Below are positions 16,444 through 25,211 of a DNA stretch of 47,000 nt, piece after piece. The translations under genes were made by a program, and so were the position numbers. The notes under the pieces were generated by a model. That model saw only the letters and a program-made list of their open reading frames with translations. It ran no database searches and had not been told where the DNA came from. The first letter of the stretch is position 1. Every line of letters starts with the position of its first letter. Source of the stretch: Paraktedonobacter sp964250225. Lineage in GTDB: Bacteria; Chloroflexota; Ktedonobacteria; Ktedonobacterales; Ktedonobacteraceae. The stretch is taken from assembly GCA_964250225.1 (NCBI GenBank), contig CAXUEY010000031.1:1-47000 (forward strand), in the 5' to 3' direction.

Positions 16444-17709
16444 TTATTTCAATTTGCTGGTACGACCGCTGTTAATGGCCAGGGTCTTGTGGGCAACCTC
16501 GCTGGCCTGTTTGTTCAACTGGATCGTGCCTTTGCTGTCACGCTGGATGAGCTGGCTAAGCAAATGTGTGATGCGCTCGTTGCCGGTGCTCTCGCTAATT
16601 GTCAGGGCCTCGCTAAGCAGCCGTGTGGCCTTATCGTAGTTTCCAGCAGCTAGAGCAGCCTGGCCTTCTTTCAGGTTGCGCAGCAGATCTTCCTGATGGG
16701 TGTAGTGCGCGATATGCTCCTCGATCTGCGCGGCCAGGCGCGCATCCTCGGTCCATTGCACAAAAACCCAGCCGTCCTGCTCGGCCCGCTCCTCCTGCTC
16801 GCTATCGTTCCCGGCGAAGTAGGCGATGCTGGGACGCACCATGAGAAATTGCTGGCCGGGGTCGTGGGTTGGCACCTCCAGGTCCAGCAAATAATCACGC
16901 TGGTCGCCTGCCGCGAAAGATCCGAGCGAGGCCACTTGCTGGCGTGCATTGGCCGGGTCGGGTTCCAGGCCCAGCGCGACAATGTTGGGGTAGACCTGCT
17001 CAAAACGCTTGATCTTCACCCCGACGGGCGACCACAGGCGCATACGCGCACTGGGAATGCTCGTATTGCGCATCTCCATAAAGGCGTTGGTGAAGGCGGC
17101 CTCGACCTGTTGCGGCGTGGGAATAATATCCGCGCCGCCGTGGGTCAACTCAGCCATGTGGCGCAACTCGGCCTCGTCCCAGTCGGTGCCGATGCCCCAG
17201 GCGCTGATACTGGCCTGCACATGCCGACAATTTTCAATGGCTCGATCCAGATTGCGCCGCGGCTCGCCCTCGTTGCGCCCGTCGGTCAGGAAGAGCACTT
17301 TGAGCGCGCGTGAGGCATCCTGGCCGAAGTGCTGCACAATCGTATCGAGTGCAAAGCTCATACACGTGCCGCCAGAGGCAAAGACGTTATGCTGAATAGC
17401 GTCGATGGCCTGGCGCTTATTTTGGGGCGTGCCAGGCACGGGCGCGGCGATAACTTTGGCGCGTTCATTGAAAGTCACCACCATAAAGGTGATGTTCTCA
17501 TCGAGGGATTGAACAACCTTGATCGCGCCATCGCGCGCGGAGCGCATCTTCGCGCCATCCATCGAGCCAGAACGGTCCAGCGCGATAGCCAGGGACAGCG
17601 GGGCCGGGGCCAGGTTCATTCCCTGTTTGACGCTCACCGTGAGCACGGCCTGGAGATTCGTCTGGCCAACCTGTAGATAGGGATTGTGATAGGCTTGTAT
17701 GCTGAACAT
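16444..17709 (-). CDS. von Willebrand factor A domain protein
   Basis: 421 residues from the ATG at 17709, preceded by AAGGAG. A vWA domain (about 38-230) has an intact MIDAS: DRSGSM (Asp45, Ser47, Ser49), the GGTCMS threonine and LTDGRNEG. A beta-rich region follows, then a C-terminal helical segment (about 350-400) resembling one or two TPR units. No signal peptide is seen, so it is cytoplasmic. It lies 28 bases after the PknG-like kinase and 61 bases before the membrane protein. It may be a metal-dependent adaptor between kinase and membrane sensor, which is an inference from the operon. Confidence 0.87.
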   Translation of the reverse strand: MFSIQAYHNPYLQVGQTNLQAVLTVSVKQGMNLAPAPLSLAIALDRSGSMDGAKMRSARDGAIKVVQSLDENITFMVVTFNERAKVIAAPVPGTPQNKRQAIDAIQHNVFASGGTCMSFALDTIVQHFGQDASRALKVLFLTDGRNEGEPRRNLDRAIENCRHVQASISAWGIGTDWDEAELRHMAELTHGGADIIPTPQQVEAAFTNAFMEMRNTSIPSARMRLWSPVGVKIKRFEQVYPNIVALGLEPDPANARQQVASLGSFAAGDQRDYLLDLEVPTHDPGQQFLMVRPSIAYFAGNDSEQEERAEQDGWVFVQWTEDARLAAQIEEHIAHYTHQEDLLRNLKEGQAALAAGNYDKATRLLSEALTISESTGNERITHLLSQLIQRDSKGTIQLNKQASEVAHKTLAINSGRTSKLK

Positions 17710-17737
17710 GTGTTTTACTCCTTTTACGCGATTATAC

Positions 17738-19948
17738 TTATATAAACCGCCAGGGTGCCACTTCCAATTTTTTACGTACAATCACCTCGCGATTGGGAGC
17801 ATGCGCCACTATGCTCAGGTAGTGCTCATAACTCGTCCGGGCCACGTGCCCCAGAGAGCGGCTCGTGAGGGATGGCACTTCCGGCACGATCAGCCCTTTG
17901 GGCAGCACCTTCTTGCGCGCCATCTGCCAGAGCAGGCGGTAGATGTCGCCGCGCAACAGATAGTAACGGGGATCTTCGGTCTTGCCGGAGAGCGCCTGCA
18001 CTGCTTCGAGAGCCTGGTCGATATTTTGCGCTTGCGCAGCCGTCGCGTGGCTCAGGTAGATGTCGCACAGGAGCAACTGTGCCTCGACGTAACGCGCCGT
18101 GGCCTCGTTAACCTCCCTCAATATGGCAATAGCTTCCTGCCACTTGTTCTGCTTCACCAGGGCTTCGGCAGCTCCCATGACAGCTTCGGTATTGCCTGGA
18201 TCAGCCTTAAGCACGCTCTTATGCAACTCGAGAGCGCGCCCAAACTGGCCCATATTGGTGTAGACGCGGGCCAGAGCCTGCTGGGGGGCCAGTTCGCCGG
18301 GCAGTTCGGCTACCAGTTCGCTGTACATATCGGCGGCGTCGCGCACCTGACCTTTGGCCTCAGCATGACGCGCCGCGTACCACGTCACCTTCCAGTGGGT
18401 CGGATCTAGCATACGCGCTTGATCGATTTCGGTTCTGGCCTTATTCAGTTCGTTGAGTTCGATGAGAGTTTCAGCCATGCGCAGGTGAGCGTCGATGCTC
18501 TTGCGGTTCGCTTTGGCCGCCTGCTGATAGAAGTTGAGCGCGCTGGTATGGTTACCAGCGCGCAGCGCCCGGTCACCGGCGCGCAACAGATCGATGGACT
18601 TGTCACTCTCATCCAGAGCAGCCTCACCGCGCAGACCCAGCTTACCCGTTGTGGTCAGCATGCCTGAGATAAAGAGTTTGGAACTCAGCGGAACGCCCAT
18701 CTTACCGCCCTCGACCTGGCGCAGCACCCCGGCCAACTGGTCGCCAAGCTGCTCGGCGCTGTGGAAGCGGCGTTTCACATTGGTATGCGTGCCCCTGGTG
18801 AGCAGGCGGTACAGAGCAGGATTGTCGCGCAAGGCCTGGTACGACTCGATAGAGGGCATGCCAAAGACAGGCGTCGCCAGGTCCATCTCCGTGACCAGAT
18901 AGGCCAGGGTACGGCAGACTGTATAGAGATCGGTCTCCGGCGAGGGCGCCTTCACCGCCTCCGGAGCGTAGAAACCGTGCGTACCGTAGACATCCTTCGG
19001 ATGTGGCTCGTGCTTGATGACCGTGCCCAGGTCGATCAGCTTCACAATCTTTGTCCCGTCCTTGAGCACCTCCAGCATCACATTCTGCGGCTTAAAGTCG
19101 CAGTAGACCAGGCCGAGTTTCGCCAGGTAAGTAAAGACCGGCAGGATGCCCAGCATATACTTGATCGCCTCCGGTACTGTGAAGGGGTGGCCCTGATCCT
19201 CCATGATCTGGTCCAGTGTCTTCCCATGCACATACTCCATGACAATATAGCCCTGTTGGCCTGTTGTAATGAAATCATAGATCGAAACGATATTCGCGTG
19301 TTTAATTGCCGCCAGAAACTCACGTTCTTTGATACTCTGCGCAATCATATCCGCGTCATCCTCGCTCAGCAGGGCCTTGATGACTACCTGGCGTTTCAGC
19401 ATCTGGTCCTCAGCCAGGAAGACCGCGCCCATGCCGCCTTCGCCAATCGCGCGAATAACTTTGTATTTGTTGTTGAGTAGATCACCTACTTTCAGACTGC
19501 TCGTGGCCTGGACCGGCGCTATTTGCGCGTTCATCGCCGCCGTCACAGCCTTCTCATCGTCGTAGCGCAGGCCGCAGCCATTGCAAAACTTCGCGTTCCG
19601 TTTGCGCTGCTTGTGACAACGCGGACACTGTGTCAACACCGGCACAGAAGTACTCGTGGCCTGGGATAACGGGGGGGCAGTAGTGCGTACAAGCTTCGCG
19701 CTGATCGTTGCGGACGAGAGCACCATTCCGCAATTCTCGCACACATCCTCACCCGCTTTTACTGGCGCCTGGCAGGTCGGGCACACGCCGGGAACAGGCG
19801 TGGTGCTCCCCGCACGAGCCGGAGATATGGACGGAGCAGTTACAAAGCTCACCGGACTCACCACTATCGTCGAAAGGACCGCGCCACAGCCCTCGCAGAT
19901 ATCCTCGCCCGGCGCCACCGCCTGCTGACAGTTAGGACAACTCGACAT
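17738..19948 (-). CDS. pknG: PknG-type Ser/Thr kinase (three zinc ribbons, kinase, TPR)
   Basis: 736 residues, close to mycobacterial PknG (about 750). Three CxxC...CxxC zinc ribbons (C4/7/18/21, C56/59/70/73, C108/111/122/125) stand where PknG has its rubredoxin-like domain. The kinase (about 162-400) has GEGGMGAVF, Lys191, VYCDFKPQN instead of HRDxKPxN, IDLG instead of DFG, YGTHGFYAPE and DLYTV.RTLAYL. These are the same departures as in PknG. A TPR region (about 460-640) includes ELPGELAPQQALA, again PknG-like, and the C-terminus (RSLGHVARTSYEHYL) also fits. PknG regulates glutamate metabolism via the FHA protein GarA; no FHA gene is in this window. First gene of a three-gene operon. Confidence 0.9.
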   Translation of the reverse strand: MSSCPNCQQAVAPGEDICEGCGAVLSTIVVSPVSFVTAPSISPARAGSTTPVPGVCPTCQAPVKAGEDVCENCGMVLSSATISAKLVRTTAPPLSQATSTSVPVLTQCPRCHKQRKRNAKFCNGCGLRYDDEKAVTAAMNAQIAPVQATSSLKVGDLLNNKYKVIRAIGEGGMGAVFLAEDQMLKRQVVIKALLSEDDADMIAQSIKEREFLAAIKHANIVSIYDFITTGQQGYIVMEYVHGKTLDQIMEDQGHPFTVPEAIKYMLGILPVFTYLAKLGLVYCDFKPQNVMLEVLKDGTKIVKLIDLGTVIKHEPHPKDVYGTHGFYAPEAVKAPSPETDLYTVCRTLAYLVTEMDLATPVFGMPSIESYQALRDNPALYRLLTRGTHTNVKRRFHSAEQLGDQLAGVLRQVEGGKMGVPLSSKLFISGMLTTTGKLGLRGEAALDESDKSIDLLRAGDRALRAGNHTSALNFYQQAAKANRKSIDAHLRMAETLIELNELNKARTEIDQARMLDPTHWKVTWYAARHAEAKGQVRDAADMYSELVAELPGELAPQQALARVYTNMGQFGRALELHKSVLKADPGNTEAVMGAAEALVKQNKWQEAIAILREVNEATARYVEAQLLLCDIYLSHATAAQAQNIDQALEAVQALSGKTEDPRYYLLRGDIYRLLWQMARKKVLPKGLIVPEVPSLTSRSLGHVARTSYEHYLSIVAHAPNREVIVRKKLEVAPWRFI

Positions 19949-20111
19949 TCTTTCACTCCAGAAGCTTATATATCACATCGTTCAATATAACTAACGCACA
20001 GTAGAGATAAAGATCAAAGCCAAAGATCATGTAATGCTCTATCTGGATTTCGGAGTGCCCAGGGGATCTGTTTATCCACAGAGAAGCCATAGCACTGGCC
20101 TGACTATTTCC

Positions 20112-20135
20112 ACACCCTATAGTACTACAGGGTGT
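20112..20135. promoter_or_regulatory. 24-bp near-perfect palindrome, candidate operator
   Basis: The arms ACACCCTATAGT and ACTACAGGGTGT pair at 11 of 12 positions with no spacer. It ends two bases before the -35 of the rightward promoter and lies 164 bases upstream of pknG. Such placement suits an activator site. No T-tract, so not a terminator. Confidence 0.6.
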
Positions 20136-20137
20136 AC

Positions 20138-20166
20138 TTGCAAGCGCCTATGTATCATTATATAGT
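20138..20166 (+). promoter_or_regulatory. Rightward promoter for the PATAN-like gene
   Basis: TTGCAA (20138-20143), 17 bases, TATAGT (20161-20166). Transcription from about 20173 would leave a leader of about 257 bases before the start codon. Confidence 0.55.
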
Positions 20167-20190
20167 TAGAATGCAGAGGATCAGGCAAAG

Positions 20191-20345
20191 CCATTAGAGA
20201 ACAATTTCTCTCTCACGTTGCTTCTACCTGATAAATATTGGGCTTTTCCTTGAAACAAAGCGCTGCTAGCCCTTGCGTTTGAAATCCGTAGCAGAGCAGG
20301 CAGAAGCAACAAACGCCCCACCGTTGCGAACGGAAAAATAGATAG
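20191..20345 (+). promoter_or_regulatory. Structured 5' leader RNA (unassigned)
   Basis: A 13-of-14-bp stem pairs 20217-20230 with 20297-20310 (GTTGCTTCT / AGAAGCAAC core). Inside it are GGGCT/AGCCC (20240-20244, 20268-20272) and CTGCTA/TAGCAG (20263-20268, 20289-20294), which overlap by one base. A competing pair is GCGTTTG/CAAACGC (20275-20281, 20310-20316). Flanking hairpins are AGAGAA/TTCTCT near 20195-20211 and CCGTT/AACGG near 20321-20333. It matches no riboswitch class I know. Confidence 0.45.
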
Positions 20346-20429
20346 ATACCAGTTCATAAATTTCTGAGGGTTAAGCATTCTTCACCCAGATTGCCAACCC
20401 GCAAACTCTGATATGTGAAAGGACGGATC

Positions 20430-20969
20430 GTGTACACGATTGACCTCGCGACGATCTTGCAGCTCCTGCGTGAGTTCCGCCGTAGCGGTATCTTGCAGGC
20501 AGAGCTTCCTTCAGGGCTGCCTCGTTTTAAGCACCCATGCCAGGTTGTCATTGAGCTTTCTCAAGGCGAAGTGGTATCTTGTTTTGTCAAAGGCACCAAA
20601 GGCCAGACCCTTCTTGTCGATCACGAGGCCTTACAAACGGTTTCTACCTTAGGCAAACTCAATTGGGAGTTCAATCAATCGCCCACTACACCAGCAGCTT
20701 CTGCTAGCCAGGTATCTGTTTCATCACCACAGGCGTCTCGAGCTACATCCCCACCAACCTCTGCGTATCCACACTCACCCATACCATGGCGTTTGCGGTC
20801 CGTGAGCGTGGCAGGTGCCAGTAACTGGCCACCCTTGCATCGTCAAACCTTTGTCCTGGTGGATGGGAACCGGAACGTCGAGCAAATTGCTGCGATCCTC
20901 TTGCAGCCTGTCTATATCGTCGAAGGAGTTTTGCAGGATTTACGATCTATTGGAGTAATCGCTTTATAA
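20430..20969 (+). CDS. PATAN/DUF4388-like small regulatory protein
   Basis: 179 residues. The N-terminal part (TIDLATILQLLREFRRSG then ILQAELP..., VIELSQGEVVSCFVKG) matches the DUF4388/PATAN pattern of signalling adaptors. After a Ser/Pro-rich linker the C-terminus (FVLVDGNRNVEQIAAIL to GVLQDLRSIGVI) looks like a small winged-helix unit. I choose the GTG at 20430, which follows AAAGGACG at good spacing; a GTG at 20415 lacks a site. It precedes the HAMP protein by 48 bases and is probably co-transcribed. Such proteins often couple to GTPases or response regulators; no partner beyond the HAMP protein is visible. Confidence 0.72.
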   Translation: MYTIDLATILQLLREFRRSGILQAELPSGLPRFKHPCQVVIELSQGEVVSCFVKGTKGQTLLVDHEALQTVSTLGKLNWEFNQSPTTPAASASQVSVSSPQASRATSPPTSAYPHSPIPWRLRSVSVAGASNWPPLHRQTFVLVDGNRNVEQIAAILLQPVYIVEGVLQDLRSIGVIAL

Positions 20970-21017
20970 TTTGTTAAAGCGAGGAATACTCATGTTCTTT
21001 ATTAAGGAGGAATATTT

Positions 21018-22193
21018 TTGCATATGAATGCACAGCCCCCCCTCGCGCCTGTCAATCCGCAGCAACCAGAAAATAGTTGGTCAAAGACCTATTTGAAAGA
21101 TGAATCAACCAGCACCCGGAAGAGTCCCCTGGCCTGGTGGTATCGACTGACTGCTCCACCAGAGCCGTCTGCAAGTGCCAGCTTCAGGATACGCGATGCT
21201 GTGCGTCGTGGCAAACTGGCCAGCACGTTAGCCCTCCTGCTCTCCATCGTCCTGATTACTATTGATGGTCTTAGCATAGTCCTGCATCTTCAAATTGTTA
21301 TCCTTGCAGTTACTATGCTACTCCTGGTACTCACCGTTGCACTCGCTTTCAACCGTGCTGGACACCCCAATATCTCCGGGATCATTATTGTGCTAGGGCT
21401 GAATACTTCTCTGATAACAGTGATCCGCATAGCACCCGGTGGTCTGGACCCCAGCGCGCTCGCGCTCTTTGATATTCTGGTCTTTGTGGAGTTATTTGCA
21501 GCCTCGCTTCTGCCGGTCAACTGGGTGTTTCTGTTTGCGGCGCTCAATATTGCCTTTATCCTCTATGATATTCCGCATCAGCCCTGGGACGCGGCTATGG
21601 CTCTGACGATGCATGCCAACTTCGGTGCAGTCCTGTTCCGCCCGATTGCGGTGCATGCCGTGGTGACAATCGTGCTCTGGCTCTGGGTGCGCAATGCCAC
21701 GCAGGCATTGGAACGCGCTGATCGCGCTGAGGTTATTGCGACCCTCGAACACGAAATCGCCATGCAGGAACATAGCGTGGCGGAAGAAAAAAACAAATTG
21801 GATGTTAGCATTCAGCAAATCCTCAACACCCATATGCGTGTCTCTAACGGCGACTTCAACGCGCGCATGTCCATTGGGGAAGGGGAACCGCTCTGGGTTA
21901 TCGCAAGCTCATTGAATAACCTGATTGCCCGCCTGCAACGCTTGCAGCAGACAGAGCAAAAAATGCTACCGAGCGTGCAACGTCTCCAGCAAACAGAGTA
22001 CGAACTTCAGCGCTTGAAGAATAGCATCCACTCTATGCTGTTGAGCATTCGCCAGGCTGAAAGCGCGCAAAAACCGATCTCACTGCGTCCCAGTGGGACA
22101 CTGCTCGACCCCCTGGCGGCAAGTCTGCACAGCAAACAACTGGTTGCGCCACCTGCTTCACTATTGCCCAACAGCGAACACCCGGCCATGTGA
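21018..22193 (+). CDS. Six-TM membrane protein with HAMP and coiled coil
   Basis: 391 residues. After a roughly 70-residue cytoplasmic N-terminus come six TM helices (about 75-230), then a long helix, a HAMP-like unit (MRVSNGDFNARM ... WVIASSLNNLIARL, about 275-312) and a Gln/Leu-rich coiled coil. No kinase, cyclase or methyl-accepting domain is attached, so the output must be another protein, perhaps the PATAN-like product encoded just upstream. The TTG at 21018 is the likely start: AAGGAGG lies 7 bases upstream, whereas the ATG at 21024 would be 13 bases away. Confidence 0.78.
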   Translation: MHMNAQPPLAPVNPQQPENSWSKTYLKDESTSTRKSPLAWWYRLTAPPEPSASASFRIRDAVRRGKLASTLALLLSIVLITIDGLSIVLHLQIVILAVTMLLLVLTVALAFNRAGHPNISGIIIVLGLNTSLITVIRIAPGGLDPSALALFDILVFVELFAASLLPVNWVFLFAALNIAFILYDIPHQPWDAAMALTMHANFGAVLFRPIAVHAVVTIVLWLWVRNATQALERADRAEVIATLEHEIAMQEHSVAEEKNKLDVSIQQILNTHMRVSNGDFNARMSIGEGEPLWVIASSLNNLIARLQRLQQTEQKMLPSVQRLQQTEYELQRLKNSIHSMLLSIRQAESAQKPISLRPSGTLLDPLAASLHSKQLVAPPASLLPNSEHPAM

Positions 22194-22251
22194 TCTCGCT
22201 ACCCTTTCACGAACGTATACCCGGCGGTGATTGGATACGAGAGAAATAAAA

Positions 22252-22303
22252 ACTCGTGAGAGGCACGCCAACACACATGTATGTTGGCGTGCCTCTCACG
22301 AGT
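22252..22303. terminator. 52-base near-perfect palindromic terminator between convergent genes
   Basis: Two 22-base arms (22252-22273 and 22282-22303) pair perfectly, and the 8-base loop is itself self-complementary apart from one mismatch. On minus the right-hand flank is GAGTTTTTATTTC, a good T-tract, so it should stop the 22323-22727 gene. On plus the tail is only moderately T-rich. Confidence 0.85.
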
Positions 22304-22322
22304 GTGTTATATAGCACAAGAT

Positions 22323-22727
22323 CTACTCGTGGAGTAGATCCTCGTCAGGCTCTAATTCATCATCCTCGCTATCTTCTTCCTCTTCATATTCCCCCAGGTA
22401 GCCAGCGTCGGCATACGGGTCTTTTTGAATCTGGATCGTCGGATGCACAAGAGGAAAGGGTCTCAACCCTTCTGTGCCTGCCGGACCCTCCATCTGCGGT
22501 TCGTAAGCGGGCGCTCCTTCGCGCACCAACACCTCATTTTCCCACGCCATCGACTCAAAGCCCAGGCGGCGCAGATCCATAACCATCCCCGGCCAGAGAT
22601 CGTCCGCATCGATTGCCCACCAGTCACGTCCCATCACATTCACTGGTCGAACTCGCAAAGGCCGGTTAAGATCGCCCAGACTAGCCTTTAACGCGTCGCG
22701 CTTTCGTTCGGCTTTTTTCATTGGCAT
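22323..22727 (-). CDS. Hypothetical protein with acidic C-terminal tail
   Basis: About 134 residues from the ATG at 22727, preceded by GAAGGGACGG; a longer frame reaches 22781. The N-terminus is basic (KKAERKRDALKASLGD), the middle has WWAIDADDLWPGM and DLRRLGF segments, and the last 30 residues are almost all Glu/Asp. I do not recognise the family. It is cytoplasmic by composition, monocistronic and ends at the long palindromic terminator. The acidic tail suggests a binding or chaperone-like role, but that is speculation. Confidence 0.68.
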   Translation of the reverse strand: MPMKKAERKRDALKASLGDLNRPLRVRPVNVMGRDWWAIDADDLWPGMVMDLRRLGFESMAWENEVLVREGAPAYEPQMEGPAGTEGLRPFPLVHPTIQIQKDPYADAGYLGEYEEEEDSEDDELEPDEDLLHE

Positions 22728-22781
22728 AAGAACCGTCCCTTCTAAGATTGAGTAACTACCCTTCTGCAAGGGAGCCTTCAA

Positions 22782-23182
22782 ACCAATTGCTCTACTGCAT
22801 TCTTCTTCGTTGGCCGCCCTAAAAGGAACTCTCTCTCTGGTACAATGTACCTACTGTTACTGTAGCACCACATCGAATGGAATGCTACATAGAACATACC
22901 ACAAAATCTCCTCTGTTTGCCAGTTCAACCAGACGCGAGCCACCAATTTTTCGCCCTTTCCGCGCACTCTTCAGGCACTAAATCACCCATATGGAGACAA
23001 GCGGCCTCTATAGCAGCCTTCTGGCTATAATCGAGCGAGGGAACGGCGAAACTCAGCGTGAGAGAAGTACCAGTCACGTATTCACATACATACACTTGAA
23101 TGTTTGACAGCCTGAAAAAAACAGGGCATACTGGCAATGCAGCAGGTAATCGGGCAGATGAACAAGCCAGAGGAAGGATACA
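22782..23182. other. Intergenic region upstream of the histidine kinase
   Basis: 401 bases. It contains a palindrome GGTACAATGTACC (22840-22852) that could be an operator for the acidic protein gene, and the kinase promoter (23104-23132). A minus-strand frame ending at 22925 has protein-like codons for its last 45 or so residues (a GTG near 23066), but no ribosome site, so I leave it uncalled. Confidence 0.45.
23104..23132 (+). promoter_or_regulatory. Promoter of the two-component operon
   Basis: TTGACA (23104-23109), 17 bases, CATACT (23127-23132). The spacer carries a small inverted repeat, CCTG-A7-CAGG (23111-23125). Leader about 45 bases. Confidence 0.55.
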
Positions 23183-25129
23183 ATGAGCCGGAAAAACCAC
23201 TTCTTGAAGGATATCTCTCAATCGACGCTGCGCCACTGGCGTAGCACACCGACCTATTTCTTTCTGATCTGGCGTTGGGGGACCTGGCTGCTGGCCCTCG
23301 TCTGGTTCCTCAACGAACCCACCTTCCTGCGCCCCTATTATATCCCGGCGGTACCCCTCTGCGTCGCGCTGGCTTTTGTCTATTCTCTGCTCGTCACCCT
23401 CTATACCCCTGTCTCGCGCGTATTACTCACCCGCTTAACACACTGGCGCGGGAAAGTGACCGCTAACCCTGCCGTAAGCCTGGGTCGGGGCAAACAACGC
23501 TCCAGGCGCGACCTACCACAACTGCCTGGGCTCCAGGAAGAGTCGCGCATTTTTCGCACGTTATTTGATACGCGCAATCGTTTTCTGAACGTCCTTGTCT
23601 ACTGCCTGGATGTCATTATTTGTGGCCTATTCACCTATTTTAGTGCAGCGAATGGAGGTGCTCCTTTCGGTGATGGGTCGCCGTTTTACCGCTATGGTCT
23701 CTCTGCGGTGTTAGCCGCTGGCTTCACCTATAGTTATGGAGGCGGGCTGCTGGCGGCGGTAGGCTACGATCTTTTTGTAATCTATGGGGCCTTTGTCTAT
23801 CCTCCTGGCCAGCATTTCATTTATAATACCGCGAACCTGGGCGTCGATCTGGTTGGCTCGCTGATTGACGCGCCGCTGCTCGCGCTGCTGGCCGCCTTTG
23901 TCGCTTCGCAGCTCAATAAAGCGATCAAGGCCGAGCGGCGCGAGCGGGAGGACGCGCGGCGCGAGCGCGTTTTGCGCGCGATGAGCGAGATGGTGGTCGC
24001 TGGCATTGGCGATCAGATGCAGTTATTACGCCAGAGCGTCAAAGCATTGCGCCAGGGGGGACACTTTGAGAAACTGGTCATCGCGCTGGTGCGCAATGAC
24101 GCCGGCCAGGAGGCACGTCCCGATTTTGATACATATGTCGAGGCTGATATCACCAACGACGAGACGCATCCCGATGTGAGCGAAGAGCTGGTCAGTCTGG
24201 TGGCCAAAACTGGACGGCGGCATCTGTCCTTTGACCCTTTCTCTGAAACCCTGGATGGCTCTAAATATGGCGCGGCACGGCTCTACCAGCCCTTTTTCAA
24301 GGATCAGCAGGTCTACCTGGTGATCGGCGCGGAGAGCACACGCTACACACCTTTCGAGCAGCGGCAGGAGGAGTTTCTAGCACTGATTGGGCCGCAGCTG
24401 GTGGTGGCGCTGGAGAATATTCGTTTGACCGAACAGACCGCTGAAATGGCCGCTCTCGCCGAGCGCGGGCGGATTGCGCGCGAGATTCACGACGGCATCG
24501 CGCAGTTGCTCTATATGCTCAGTCTGAACAGCGAGACCTGCCTGGCGCTGGTCCAGCGCGTGGCCAGTGTCTCCGAGAACGAGCAGCGCGCCCTGGCTCC
24601 CGTTAGCCAGTACCTGGAGAAGCAGGTGACGATCTCCAAGCAGGCGCTCTGGGAGACGCGCCACTATATGTTTACGCTCCAACCCCTGCTCAGCGGCACA
24701 ACGACCCTGACGCAGATGCTCACCAGCCAGCTCCACGAGTTCGAGGCTATCAGTGGCCTGGCGACGCGTCTGGAGATCGAGGGTAGCGAGGATGCGCCCA
24801 ATGGCAATCAACAGCACAACCAGCACCGTATGCAGGTGGGTATGGCCATCTTCCGCATCACCCAGGAAGCGCTGACCAATGCCTACAAGCACGCGGAGGC
24901 CAGTCAGTTGGACGTGCATCTGCGCCACCGACCTGAACGCATTACCGTGGAGATCCGCGACAATGGGAAGGGCGTGGCGCTTTCAGGTTACGCCCCTGGC
25001 ACGGAGAAGATCTATTCCGGGCGCGGCCTGCAAGGTATGCGTGAGCGCGCAAGCGAACTCGGTGGTACTATCGAGATCGAGGCGAATATCCCTGGTGGCA
25101 CCCGTGTAGTAGCCAGTATCCCTCTTTAG
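23183..25129 (+). CDS. Membrane sensor histidine kinase (HisKA_3, NarX/LiaS/DesK type)
   Basis: 648 residues. The N-terminal half has TM segments (about 28-75, 135-205 and 222-242), then a coiled segment and a GAF-like domain (about 285-415). The dimerisation/phosphoacceptor motif is GRIAREIHDGIAQLLYML with His436. The ATPase domain has FRITQEALTNAYKHA and DNGKGV, with a GLQGMRERA G-box at the end. It autophosphorylates and passes phosphate to the response regulator encoded 82 bases downstream. The ATG follows AGGAAGG. The signal is unknown. Confidence 0.92.
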   Translation: MSRKNHFLKDISQSTLRHWRSTPTYFFLIWRWGTWLLALVWFLNEPTFLRPYYIPAVPLCVALAFVYSLLVTLYTPVSRVLLTRLTHWRGKVTANPAVSLGRGKQRSRRDLPQLPGLQEESRIFRTLFDTRNRFLNVLVYCLDVIICGLFTYFSAANGGAPFGDGSPFYRYGLSAVLAAGFTYSYGGGLLAAVGYDLFVIYGAFVYPPGQHFIYNTANLGVDLVGSLIDAPLLALLAAFVASQLNKAIKAERREREDARRERVLRAMSEMVVAGIGDQMQLLRQSVKALRQGGHFEKLVIALVRNDAGQEARPDFDTYVEADITNDETHPDVSEELVSLVAKTGRRHLSFDPFSETLDGSKYGAARLYQPFFKDQQVYLVIGAESTRYTPFEQRQEEFLALIGPQLVVALENIRLTEQTAEMAALAERGRIAREIHDGIAQLLYMLSLNSETCLALVQRVASVSENEQRALAPVSQYLEKQVTISKQALWETRHYMFTLQPLLSGTTTLTQMLTSQLHEFEAISGLATRLEIEGSEDAPNGNQQHNQHRMQVGMAIFRITQEALTNAYKHAEASQLDVHLRHRPERITVEIRDNGKGVALSGYAPGTEKIYSGRGLQGMRERASELGGTIEIEANIPGGTRVVASIPL

Positions 25130-25211
25130 AGACAAATATATGTTTTTTACAATACAACAGACTTAATAGATATAAGATAACAAATTCAGCATTCAAGAAG
25201 GGACACGAGCA

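Larger units (their letters stand above)
19949..20429. other. Regulatory intergenic region with palindrome and structured leader
   Basis: 481 bases between the divergent pknG operon and the PATAN-like gene. It has no gene but holds a 24-bp palindrome (20112-20135), a rightward promoter (20138-20166) and a leader with several nested inverted repeats (20173-20429). The pknG ATG follows GGAG; its own promoter is not clear to me. Confidence 0.6.

Noticed and set aside
22925..23066. Possible 47-residue minus-strand gene upstream of the histidine kinase
   Set aside because: Codon use looks plausible, but there is no ribosome site or promoter.
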